DNA from: Nilaparvata lugens
Taxonomy: Eukaryota > Arthropoda > Insecta > Hemiptera > Delphacidae
Reading direction: 5' to 3'
Assembly: GCF_014356525.2 (NCBI RefSeq)
Contig: NC_052511.1
Coordinates: 8,464,500-8,528,499, forward strand
Length of the DNA: 64,000 nucleotides
Program-made: the position numbers and the translations under genes
The notes under the pieces: generated by a model
Database searches by the model: none
Told to the model about the DNA's origin: nothing
Seen by the model: the letters and a program-made list of their open reading frames with translations, nothing else
In this document: piece after piece, positions 44,601-57,979 of the stretch
Layout of the letters: each line of letters opens with the position of its first letter
Position numbering within the stretch: the stretch's first letter is position 1

Positions 44601-47600
44601 AATCGCTTTCCGATGGTTCAGAACCCACCTAAAGCGTCTCTCCCATTATCATTAGTTTCATTACCCAGGGAAAGCTTAAAGCAAGCTCAAATCTTCACCC
44701 TCAACAAAAAGGCAGGAAGATGAGATAAATAAGAATTATAAACTTTCATATATTTTTATACGAGTAATTCTGCATGTATTTATTAGTAACATTCACATAC
44801 ATCTATAGTGAGGTCCATGTCATAATGGCAGTGGAGGAAGATAGGAGAAAAACGTTGCCGATCCTCTGTCTTGTCAATGCCTTCTATAGACGGTAGCTGA
44901 TACTGGTTTATTGATGTAATATTAACTGTTCATTCTTGTTTAGAATAATCAATTATATTTTATTAAACAAGAATTATATTTTTTATTCATTTCACAATGA
45001 ATTTTCATAATAAGGATGAATTGTTAACTATTAATTCTACATTGTTAAAAGACGATCTGGTAACAGAGCAAAGCAAGAAAGAGATATCTGCTTTGTTGAA
45101 TGATGGACAACGATAGCAATAACTTTGCTAATCAAACACTGCCATTATAACGTGGACTTCACTATACACAAAACATAATATATCAGTTTATCAAGTTTTC
45201 AGTACGTCAATTTTTCGTTTATGCGAAAAATAAATTACATTGTCACAAACGATTTTTTGACATGAATTTAAAGGATGTGTCATGTCATTATCACTCAAGA
45301 GCGAAGGCGATGAGGCTAAAAATTACTATAGTGAGGTCCACGTTATAATGGCAGTGTTTGATTAGCAATGGTATTGCTATCCTTGTCTATCATTCAACAA
45401 AGCAGATAGCGCTATCTCTTTCTGGCTTTGCTCTGTTACCAGATCGTCTTTTAACAATGTAGAATTAATAATTAACAAAATATTTCATCCTTATTATGAA
45501 AATTCATTATGAAATGAATAAAAAAATATAATTTCTCCTTTCTACAAACATTTCAATCAAAAAATAGGCATTACAGTATGTTTTTATGGGAACAACAAAT
45601 TGAACCGACTTTGAAAACGAGTGAATACATTACCTGCTCTTGTTGGGACTGAGATGCTTGTGGCGGGGACTGAAGGCAGACACGTCCAGGTAGGGCGAGT
45701 AGACCTGAATGTTGCCACGAGGTGCATAGACGGGGCCCAGCAAGTCCAGGCAGCCAGCGCCCAGTTCGGCACCTCGAACCAGATCCGTGTATCGAGTCAG
45801 GTCCACTTGCGGAGAAGGCTGCAATTAACGAAACAAGTTTTACTATCTCGGCCATTCTTGGAGTTGAGAAATTGATGTATCATAAGTCTTTTACTACCTC
45901 CACCTACTTTGTGAAAACGAATTCTATTCTCTGGAATATGATACTCAAGTACTACTTTTGTGCTTTTGGACAAGCACATTAATCTATCAATTACCCAGAT
46001 CAGGAAGCTTCTCTACAAATTCTATCAACTCCGTAAAATCCTCAACTATGAGACATAAAAACTGTTTATTTTTCTTTAGTGCAATCAATTTTAAGATACG
46101 TCATATTATCTGGGGAGCTACGAATGTTATACATGTTGAACCTCTTACTTCAAAAACTTCAAAAACGAATACTAAAAATAATAGGCTTCAAGGAGAATCA
46201 ATTCCCCACGAACATTCTTTTCAAGGACAGTAAAGTACTGAGTGTAAGACAACTCTACATCCAGGCTATCATCACGCGAATGAGGAGAAACAACGAAAAA
46301 CATAAGACTGGCAGATCATAACCATCAAACAGGCAGAGAAACACGCATTCAATAGTACCAAGGATGAACACTACATTTGGGCAAAGAAACTACATATATT
46401 TGGGACCAAAAATTTACAATTCAATACCAAGTTACATTAGGGAAGAATTCAATAGACACAGATTCAAGAAACGTTTATTTTCTGGTTGGTTGATATTGGA
46501 GTGGAAAATTGTGAAAATTTAGTTAGACTGTAAATATTGAAACTATTTATTCTTCATTCTTCTATTTACTGTTTTTCATATTTCTAAAAATAACCTTTCT
46601 TATTATTATCCTTAATAGAACATTAATATTTATCTACTAATTTCATAATTTTGTTTGTATTAAATTTTTACTTATTTTATTATAAAAAACCTTATCTCAT
46701 ATCAGTGAATGAAGTTTGTAAATAGTAATTATAACACGCAATAAGCAACTAATTACTTATACCCCAACACATATAATTTATAGTGGGGTGTATATTTATT
46801 CATTGAAATTATCATTTATTCATTGTTGAAACACCGCCTATTTATGTAGTTATATTACAATACTATATTATCAATATCAATGTTGCTTCAATCTTCATTG
46901 TAATTAATAAGTTTTATAATATGTGAAATTTGTTGCATAATTAGCTGTTGTACTGTAATTTATTGTAGATTCTTGTATAACCAGAATGTATTGTAACTTA
47001 CTTGAATGAATAAAATTTGAACTTTCTCTCCCGAAGGAGTGAAGTGACTAAATTACTCTCTTGAGACTAATAGATACTACTGGGAGCCTCACATCATAGG
47101 ATTGTGTAAGAGACTCTCTCGTGTTGTCTTTCTACTTAGAAGACTCAAGTTATCATTGAACTCTGATTCTTTGGTACTTGCTTACTATGGACTTTTTCAT
47201 TCCCTCATATCCTATGGTATTCGCCTATGGGGTAATTCTTGCCATGCTACAAAAGTTTTCACATAGCAAAAAAAGGCAATGAGAGTGTTAGACAACTTGA
47301 GAACAGAGAGTCATGCAGAGAAAGCTTTCGAAGACTGAGGATATTGACATTCCTTCAATTTTCATAATGAGTAGCTTGATACATGTCAAAACTATTTAGA
47401 ATCTTACTCATGTCAGGGAAACAAACATGAATACACAACCCGGCATAGAAATGATATTTCAATCCCACAGGTAAGGCTTTCTAAAACAAGGGACAGCCAC
47501 CTATTTCAGCAGATAAAAATTTACAACAGTCTTCCTCAGTTGCCAAAAATGAAATTCAAAAAGTTGTGGAGAATGAATTGATGGAGAGAGCATATTATTC

Positions 47601-50600
47601 ATTGACTGAATACTTTGAATGTTCAATATAAGGGCTGCTCCTCATTTTGGACTAATCAGTTGTGTACTGTAAGATGTGTCATCTATGTGAATGCTGTTAC
47701 TATTCTTGTCAATCTCCCTGTTAAGGTGGTACAGACTTTCGCTCTGCTCCGCAACCGAACGTCACTCCAGCAGAGCGTTGTGATCGACCGGGGAACGCGA
47801 GAAGATCTAACATCTTTCGTAACGTTCATGATGGGTGCGGGGAGGAGCGACTGTGGTACGATGGAGGAACGAGGGCGGTACGAAGGCGGAGCGTGCTCGG
47901 TGCGGGTTGGAAGTGCGTATATGTGTACGCAGCTTTAGCCTACTTGTATATACATACTCTGAGCTATTGTTATTCTTGATATTGTATTATGTATCTTATT
48001 ATGTACACTGTATGTTTTCATTTTGACGAGCTTATGCATTGTAAAAAATGTCAGGCAGAATAAAGAATTTGAATTTAGTAACCCCGGTTTAATAACTTGG
48101 GTGGCATCTGTATGAACGCCCTCAATCATTGGAGATGAGAAGCCTGGTTATTATAGGTGATAGGTAAGAGTACTATAGGTTATACTTCTAGGTGAAAATA
48201 CTATTTAGGACTAAAAATACGGTTTCCGAATTCGGGATTTAGCTAAGTTTTAGACTTAAAACAGCTGGAGTCAAAAAATTGGCTTTCTAAACCGGGGCGT
48301 AGTCGTAGTTCATATGATAATCTTTATTTTTCATATCTATAGTTGGAAACGTTTTTCCTTGACGAAATAAACCTTTCTAAATAATTCAAAATACCTGAAA
48401 CTTTACATTATATTCTCTTTATTTTATTCTGTGTTCACTTTTCTAGTTTTTCGAAATTTAATTTGAACGTGGACTACGACTACGTCCAGTTTTGGAAAGC
48501 TAATTTCTGACTCCAGCTGTTCAAAGTCTAGGACTTAGCTGATCCCGAGCTCTGAAACCGGTCCTAAATTGTAATTTGTATTACTAAGATCTAGAAAAAT
48601 AGATGGATTCATTAATAGGATGAATTAAAGTACATGGATTTTACCTCCAGTCTGAATTTAGTGTCGCTGTCGTCTAGAGGTGTGAGAAAGTCAAGAGAAA
48701 AGACGTCAGCATAGATGAGAGAGGCAAGACTTGCCCAGTCGTTGACACACAGTCCTTTGTTCTCCCAGAACTCCTCTTCGGTCGGGGTGTCCCCCCACCT
48801 CGCCATCACTTGGCTTGGATAGAACCTCTCCAGCATTAATGCGCCCTGCTGTATGCATATCTGTAACAAACAAGCATATTAAACTAAAAAATATGGGAAT
48901 ACTAGATCAAAATTCAGGGTACCACAGTGTTTTCTGTGAAAAATTGGCGAGGTGATTTATTCATGATGAAGTACAATAATCTCTTACAATAGTTTATATT
49001 ATAAGATTTCGCATAACATGAAAATCTATGGAGACCTCATTATCAACATAAACAAACAAATGAAAGTAAGTTTTATCTCATTAAAAGCAGATAGAATAAA
49101 CTGTTTTTAAGCAGCGGAAATAACGTTTTACAACACTTTATTAAGCGTATTGAACAAGGTCTATATACATTTAGATCTTTCTATAGATCCTTCTATGGAC
49201 CTTGCTTTTAAACATAAAACTACAAGACCTGGAGTAAATATCATGATAGAAAGCTAGTAAAAGTGAAAAACTGCGATAAAGCAGTTGGAAAAATCACTAC
49301 CAAACTTTGATTAACTGTTATCATGCGTTCGAATCCCACCAAGTCTATGGTTGTCTCATCTCATTATACTCACACAAGTAAAAGCTGATACATCAACCCA
49401 GAAAAAACGATGAAATATCACATGCTAGGTTTTTGCGTTAAAAAAGAATAGAGAGTTGAATTAGCTGACTTGTAATTGTCCATTGAATTCTTTTTAAAAA
49501 CAATTAATTCTGTCAATTTATGTTATCTATTCAAGTTCATAAATCTATTAAAGTTTATTTAGCGTATGTCACACATTTAACTCATGCAACACACATAGGT
49601 CTCAACAAAAAATCATTCAATAACACTCTCAAGGATGGAAGGATTTCCTAGTAAATGGTTAACTATTGTTTGTATTTTTTTCTTTAGGGCTTCTCTTAAA
49701 TATAAATAAAAATTCGAGATCTAAGTAAACTTTTAAAGTTGTTAAACATGTTTCGGCATGTTTTAAAAGAGTACTTGGATTTCTAATTTTTATTTATGGT
49801 TAACCATAGTTGGAAATCCGAAAACTCCTCCCCTATTTTAGCACACCTCACCACGAAGCCTGTTACTTTGTATTTGCTATTTGTACTTTGGCAAGAACAG
49901 ACCAAAACATGGTTTGACTACGAATGCCAAATGGCAACAAACAAAAAGAACACAGCCTATAAGAAGATGCAGCAGAGTCGAGGGACAAGGAGTACAGCCG
50001 AACAGTATAGAGCTATGAGAAGAGCTGAAAAGAGGATACATAAGAAAAAGAAGAAAGAATGGGAGAAGAAAGAGCTGGAGATCCTGGAAGCTGCGAGAGA
50101 TAGGAATGAAACAAGAAAGTTTTACAACAAAGTTAATATAGGAAGAAAGGGTTTCATGCCAAGAACAACTTTGTGCAGAGCAATGGATGGTGAACTGCTG
50201 AGTGAGCCGGGGAAAGTTTTGCGAAGATGGAAGGAGCATTTTGAAGAACTGTACCATCCTGCGTTGAATAGAAACAAGGCACCAGGAGAAGATGGAATCC
50301 CAGCAGAACTTCTGAAAGATGCTGGAGATCACCTTGCTGAACAACTGCAAAAAGTGATCCATAAGGTGTGGGTGACAGAGCGGATGCCTGAGGACTGGAC
50401 AGTAGGACTTATCTGCCCGATACATGAAAAAGGGGATCAAATGGAATGTAAGAATTATAGGGGCATAACCCTTCTCAACACTGGGTACAAAGTATTTTCA
50501 AACATTCTGTTTGCTAGGCTCAAACCGTTAGCGGAAAGGTGTGTAGGGAAGTATCAGACAGGATTCCGCTCTGGATGCTCTACAATAGATCAAATATTCT

Positions 50601-53600
50601 CGCTGCGACAGATTCTAGAGAAGGCTCATGAATATAAAATAGGAACCTCCCACCTCTTCCTGGATTTCACCGCGGCCTATGACAGTATCCTGAGAGTAAT
50701 GCTATTCGAAGCCATGAAGGAATTTCAATTCCCAAGCTTCATCAACCTTACAAAAGCATCCTTGTCTAAAGTTTTTTTTTTTTTTTTTTTTTTTTTTAGA
50801 TTACGTCCTAAAGACTCCAGTCATGGAGTATAAGACAAGTCATGTTATTACATAATAATTCTAGTACTAAGTAGTTCAACCTAGTTTAGGTTTGAAAGGA
50901 ATTCTTGTACACTATAAAAAGCTTTATCAACTAAATATTTTTCATTTGTTTTTTGAAAATCTTCAAATCATCATTACTTTTCAAGATTTGAGGTAGCTTG
51001 TTATAAAATTTCCTACCAATATAATCTGGTTTTTGTTCAAATAACTACTATTGTGACCCATTATATGATAATCTGCTCTGTTTCGCGTATTATACTCATG
51101 AACATCTGAATTCTGGATCACACCACTCGTTTTCACATGCATTACAACTTCATATACATACAAAGATGGCACAGTTAATAGACCAAGCTTTTTAAATAAA
51201 GGCCTACAAGAGTCTAACCTATTCACTTTCTCTATACATCTGAGTGCCTTCTTTTGAATCTTAAACACTGTCCATATTTTGTTGAGATGAATTACCCCAT
51301 ACTAAAATAGCATACCTAATATGAGATAGTATAAGTCCATGGTAAGCAGTTAATAGTAGTTTTTTATCATTCAGCCTAGCAAGCTGCCGCAGGACAAATA
51401 CCCCAGATGATATCTTATTACATATCCTCTCAATGTAAGGATGCCATGTTAATTTCCTGTCCAATAAAATTCCCAAGAATGCTACTTTCTCTTCTTGGTC
51501 TAGTTGTATGCCGGGTGAAGATACAAAACCATCTGTCGGAGCCTTTTGAGATGGAGGCAGGGCTGAGACAAGGAGATGCTCTTTCATGTTTGTTATTTAA
51601 TATAGCTTTAGAAAAAGTCATTCGTGAGTCAAAAGTCAACACTGAAGGGAATATTTTTTATAAATCAACCCAAATTCTCGCGTACGCAGACGACATTGAT
51701 ATCATTGGAAGATCGGTGAATGATATGAAGGAAGCCTTTAAAAATATTAAAAATGCAGCATTGCAAATGGGCCTTCACATAAATGAAAACAAAACAAAGG
51801 TCATGATCACATCAACGAACCACCACATCGGGGAGACGCTTCAGATGGATGTTAACTGTTTTGAGGTTAAAGATGATTTCGTATACCTGGGCTCCCTCGT
51901 CGATGGTAAAAACGAAACAACAAAGGAGGTGGAAAGGAGAATTCTCCTGTCCAGCAGATGCTTCTATGGTCTCTCCAAGTATATAAAAAACAAAGTGCTG
52001 AGCAGATCCACAAAGTTTAAAATATATCGCTCGCTAATCCTGCCAGTACTCATGTATGGCAGTGAAACATGGACACTGTCCAAAAAAGACGAGAGCCAAC
52101 TCAAAGTTTTTGAGAGGAGGGTACTGCGAAGCATCTGTGGTGGAATAAAAGTGGATGAGACCTGGCGGAGGAGGAAGAATGAGGAGCTCTACCAAGTATA
52201 TCGTGAACCTGATGTGGTCAAAATGATCAAAATTGGTAGACTGCGATGGGCTGGCCACCTTATTCGGGCAGATGAGACATACCCACCAAGGAGACTCATG
52301 TTGTACAGGATGGAAGGGAGGCGAAGACCAGGAAGGCCGAGACTGCGCTGGATGGACGGTGTTGACAAGGACGCACAAGTTATTGGAGCCAGAGGTTGGA
52401 AAGCGAGGGCGGAAGACAGAGACGAATGGAGGCGAATACTGGAGGAGGCCAAGACCTGTAGCGGGTTGTAGCGCCACTGATGATGATGATGTGATTTGTA
52501 CTTTGATTATTGTTCTTATTTTGTGTGTGTGTTTTAGAATAAATTTGAATAATTCATTACAATGATTTATTGTTACAAACCTTGAGATCGAGTTGGCTGA
52601 GCCGCAGTTTGGTGCGAAGCGTGGGAGCAAGACCGGTCTGCAGTTCTCTCCTTCTCTTATCCAGCTTCTCATGCAAACAGTTGAGCAGATCCTGACCTTC
52701 TCTTTCTAACCGCTTATAGGGACCAACTCTGGCCAGTGAACAAGAGAATGGACCAAAGCAGGCTTCAACAAATTGACTGAAATAAGAAATCAAAAATAAG
52801 ATTTGTTTGCTTCATTCAATAAATAGATAAATAATTAAATTATTTGAATAAATAAACAAATAATTAAGTTAGCTATGGGAATGCTTCAGTATGGAAAATA
52901 AGCATTGAAAAGAATGACAGAAAAATACGCAAAACAGGATGTAAATGGCTACTAACATAAAGTTTTACATGTCCGATACGACTGTCAGGCCCGGTTGCAC
53001 AAAAACCTGTTAAATTTTAATAATGATTAAATGCCACGAGACCCAATCAGAGAAGGCTTTTCGTAAAGAAGGCTTCTCTGATTGGTTCTCGTGCTATTTA
53101 ATCTCGTTTAAAATTCAACAGGCTTTTGTGCAAGTTGGCCTCAGACGAGCAAATAGATCTTCTCTGTTCATCTACACAGTGGTTTATCGCCTGCAAACCC
53201 AAGTCGAAGCCACGGCCATTAACGTTAAGGTTTTCGACTGTACAGACTTAAAATTATCGAACATGTGAAAGAAACGTTATTATTATTATGTATTTTATAA
53301 ATTTGTGATTTATATAATTGAATATATGTAGAATTGTGACAATGCAGAAATTCTTTACATGTTGTAAATAATATTGTAAACGAATAAAATTGCAAATAAA
53401 TAATTTGAATTTGAACGTTAAGGTGGCCAGCCTGAGTATTAAACCAATAAGAACTTGAAAAAAAATTATGTGTGAAGAGAGAACTACTAAATACATTATT
53501 ATTTTCAATTTAAAATTGAAGTTGCCTTCAATCAATTTCAATTCAATTTTAAAATTATACTACAGAGAAAAGATAGCATAAGAGGATATCTTATTGTATT

Positions 53601-56600
53601 GGTCTTTTATGTTCCGATTTTTTGTTAACTGAAGCCGATTACAGACGACTACTGTCTATTTTATTGCCTGGCCCCATATTTGATTCGTTTTAAATCACTT
53701 AAGAAAGGCTGAAAAACTACCAACAATAGAGTAGACCACCAATTGATAATCAACTGTAACTTGAGATAAATTATCTACATACCGTACTGTACATACTCTA
53801 CTTCAATCAGTTCTAGAATTCATTTGAATTAATCATTCATTTAATTCTTCACTTCTACATTGAAGAATTCAATATTGGGGCAATATCGGGTTTTATCCCT
53901 GTAAGAACAGAGTGTAAGAGTGATCGAGTGTAACAACTGATTGAGTGTAAAAACAGTATGAGAGACTACCAGCGTCATATAGCTTCACGGAAAAATACTA
54001 CTAGGGCTCTCGGCTTGAGTTGACAGTGAAATTTAGATCATAAACGGACTATACCATGAATATTCTTCTTATGGTATATTTTCCCTATGATTATACTATT
54101 TATACAAGATCGACGATGGAGAATACAGATTTATTCACACGAAAAATAACGTTCTCCATACCTGAAATCCTTTTGAGGTTGGAGAATCTTCACTTCGATT
54201 TGATGTTGAAAGGCAGACAACTCATCGAGCTCCAATTTTGCCTCAAAAGCAGCCAAAGCCTGCTCTGGCCTAATCTGTGGATTACAAGATTTAGAAAGTC
54301 AATAAACGTTTCACTAAATTCAGTTAAAAAATGAGTCGATATTTTAATCTCATGATCCGAAAAATTGTTTCATCTTGTTTGAATTTCTCATCAATTTCAA
54401 AACATCACTACCAGTTTGAGGGGCAATAGCATAGCCACCTCTAATACAAGGCCCCGGCCTACGATATTGCAACGTTGCAGTGTAGGCCTAGAATCCAATA
54501 CATGATTGGTGAAAAAGATCAGCTGGTATTTTAAAAAATCTTTTATTGCAACGTCGCAGTGTAGGCCTAGATTCTAATACATGATTGGTGAAAAAGATCA
54601 GCTGGTATTTTTTAAAATCTTCTTCACCAATCATGTATTAGATTCTAGGCCTACACTGCGACGTTGCAATATCGAAGGCCGGGCCTTGTATTAGAGGTGG
54701 CTATGGCAATAGTAATCTTGGAATTTCTGATCAATATATTTCTGATCATGCTATCCTCTTGAATAAAAATTCGGAGAAGGAACAGTTTTGGGCTGTACAT
54801 GTTGGTCTTTCCTCAATCATTTAATGAATTATGTTTTGTGTATCATTGGATCTAAGCTATATAAATAAAAATTGAGCCTCAAATTTTGACATTCAATAAC
54901 TCTTTTTATATTTCCACCGAATTTGATGATTTTTTTCAGTTGTGTTCTTTATGTTCAGGACCAGGTTTATGGCCTATCAATTCAATTCAATAATTCTTTA
55001 TTGTCATATACAGTGCACAAGAATAGATAGATCAATGCTTTTAGGCTATAGGAATAAATATCAATTTACAAAGATGTATTGCATTATCGACCTAAAATAT
55101 TATTTCTAAGCCATACAAAGTTTGCAAGTTTTGTAAAATATTAACAAAACTTGCAATTCTGTTACTCAAAATTCCGAGCCATCGGTCGACGTCTGCATCG
55201 CAAACATGCCCACTATACTGTATATTATTTAATAACAAACAACCACGACACATCCACCAACCGATGGCCCAAAACAACTATCCTATACGAAATATAACTT
55301 ACAAAATACATCATTGACTTGCACCAACACAACAACAAAGGAAATAGTCCCACATGAGTCTTAGACTTGTGTGTGGGACAATTATAATCATACAGTGATA
55401 AAAATATAAAGAAAAAAAATCTCAGTACCCTTTTTGAATTATCTAATCACAACTACATGTTTCGGACATTGATGCCATTTTCAAGTGATATGAAGTAAAT
55501 AAATAAATACTGCTGGAAGATTCTTATTTTGATCATATGTTAGTGTATTCATATGATTTTATGAATTAAAACTATAAATTTTGAATTTAAATTCGCATGA
55601 TTCTATCAAAAATGAGGTTATTGGTGTCTAATTTGATTATGTTTATTATTTTATCTCTAAATTAAACAGAGAACTCAAATTTTGACATTCAATAACTTTT
55701 TTATATGTCCACCGAATTTGATGATTTTTCAGTTGTGTTCGTTATGTTCAGGACCAGGTTTATGGCCTATCAATTCAATTCAATAATTCTTTATTGTCAT
55801 ATACAGTGCACAAGAATAGATAGATCGATGCTTTTAGGCTATAAGAATAAATATCAATTTACAAAGATTTATTGCATTACGACCTAAAATATTATTGCTA
55901 AGCCACACAAAGTTTGCAAGTTTTGCAAAATATTAACAAAACTTGCAATTCTGTTATTCAAAATTCCGAGCCATCGGTCGACGACTGCATCGCAAACATG
56001 CCCACTATACTCACTCACTCACTCACAAGAAAAAAAATATACAGCGGCAATAATGAATATTCCCCACAAAGACAAAAAGTCTGGGTGTGGGGAATGAGTT
56101 CTATGAACTGCATTATATTAACAATAACAGTTGAAGATTTACAATGAATAATAAAACAAAAGAATATGTATAAGGTACTGTAGAGTGAAAAAAAGGCTTC
56201 TTTAAAGGATGTTGAGAGCACTTAATACTGTTAACCCTAAATTTCTGTAGTATTAGAAAAAAAATTATAATATATATAAATTGGTAATGTTCAATGGATA
56301 TAGGTGGATACTGTATATTATTTAATAACAAACAACCACGACACAGCCACCAACCGATGGCCCAAGACAACAAAGACGAAATATAACTTACAAAATACAT
56401 CATTGACTTGCACCGACACAACAACAAAGGAAATAGTCCCACATGAGTCTTAGACTTGTGTGTGGGACAAGTATCATTGTACAGTACTGTGATAAAAATA
56501 GAAAGAAAAATAAAAATCTCAGTACCCTTTTTTAAATTATTTAATCACAACATGTTTCGGACATTGATGCCATTTTCAAGTGATATGAAGTAAATAAATA

Positions 56601-57933
56601 AATACTGCTGGAAGATTCTTATTTTGACCATATGTTGGTGTATTCATATGATTTTATGAACTAAAACTATAAATTTTGGATTTAAATTCGCATGATTCTA
56701 TCAAAAATCCAATTAGACACCAATAACCTCATTTTTGATAGAATCATGCGAATTTAAATCCAAAATTTATAGCTTTAATTCATAAAATCATATGAATACA
56801 TCACTAACATATGATCAAAATAAGAATCTTCCAGCAGTATTTATTTATTTACTTCATATCACTTGAAAATGACATCAATGTCCGAAACATGTTGTGATTA
56901 AATAATTCAAAAAGGGTACTGAGATTTTTATTTTTCTTTCTATTTTTATTACAAGTAGCCTTATACAGAAAAGAGTTCTGTGATATTTCGTGACTAAAAT
57001 TGTTCAGTAGAAGTTTAGAGAAATCAATTAATATAACCTTTACAGATTTAGAAGTCTGTCTACTATCCGACTTCAGGACTCTTTCGTACGGTCCTTTAAA
57101 GTTTACATGTGATCCTTATGGGAAAAGATTTGTGAGCTGGCCACACACAGAAATAAAAATCAGCTGTTATAATCATTGCTGTTACAATCAAAATCTAACT
57201 TTGAGCTGTCCGGAACTCGCTCCACAATATTCTATTTAAACAAAACACAAAATAGAATAATTTCCCAGCAATAAAATAAAATCTGGTGTGGCGCACTCAC
57301 ACAACTTTCCTTGCCGTTATGAAAATTGATCACCTGACGCTAGTGTTCCCGCGCATCTCAAGTCCACTATTCAAATATTTGAGCCAGCTGGTGACAGGGC
57401 AATAACGCTGGAGACACACATGAGGTCTGCTATCTCTTCATAGTGAATGATTTAATAGAATCAACAATAATTTGCAATTGAATAATCACATTTTCTCGAA
57501 TTTAAAGCTTATTTTCAATTTTAGGTGAAAATGTTACTGAACATTAATTGTAGAGATTTTCATGCTCAATCTACTCCACTTGATTTTTTTTTGTTTCAAT
57601 TGTATCTGAAGCCTTATAATTGGGAATCTATCTGCATTGATGGGGCGGAGCTCCTGAAATTTTTACAGATATGGGACTTGTGGCAGTTGATAGAGCTTAT
57701 CGATGATTATTTTAGGTATGAATTTGATCAAAATCGTTGGAGCCGTTTCCCGAGAAAATCACGAAAACCCCTGTTTTTGACAACATTTTCGCCATTTTAG
57801 CCGCCATCTTGAATTGCATTTGATCGAAATTGTTCGTGTCGGATCCTTATAGTGGAAGGACCTCAAGTTCCAAATTTCAAGTCATTCCGTTCATTGGGAG
57901 ATGAGATATCGTGTACACAGACGCACATACACT

Positions 57934-57979
<46 letters not shown>

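Noticed and set aside
49877..50440. 187-codon minus-strand frame with many Phe/Leu/Ser
   Set aside because: Antisense shadow of the Lys/Glu-rich N-terminal part of the RTE frame.
52034..52672. 212-codon minus-strand frame overlapping the RTE end
   Set aside because: Shadow of the RTE coding frame on the opposite strand; no splice link with exon c of the unidentified gene.
57525..57800. 91-codon frame inside family D
   Set aside because: Broken in the other family D copy at 7085-7350 and without motif.
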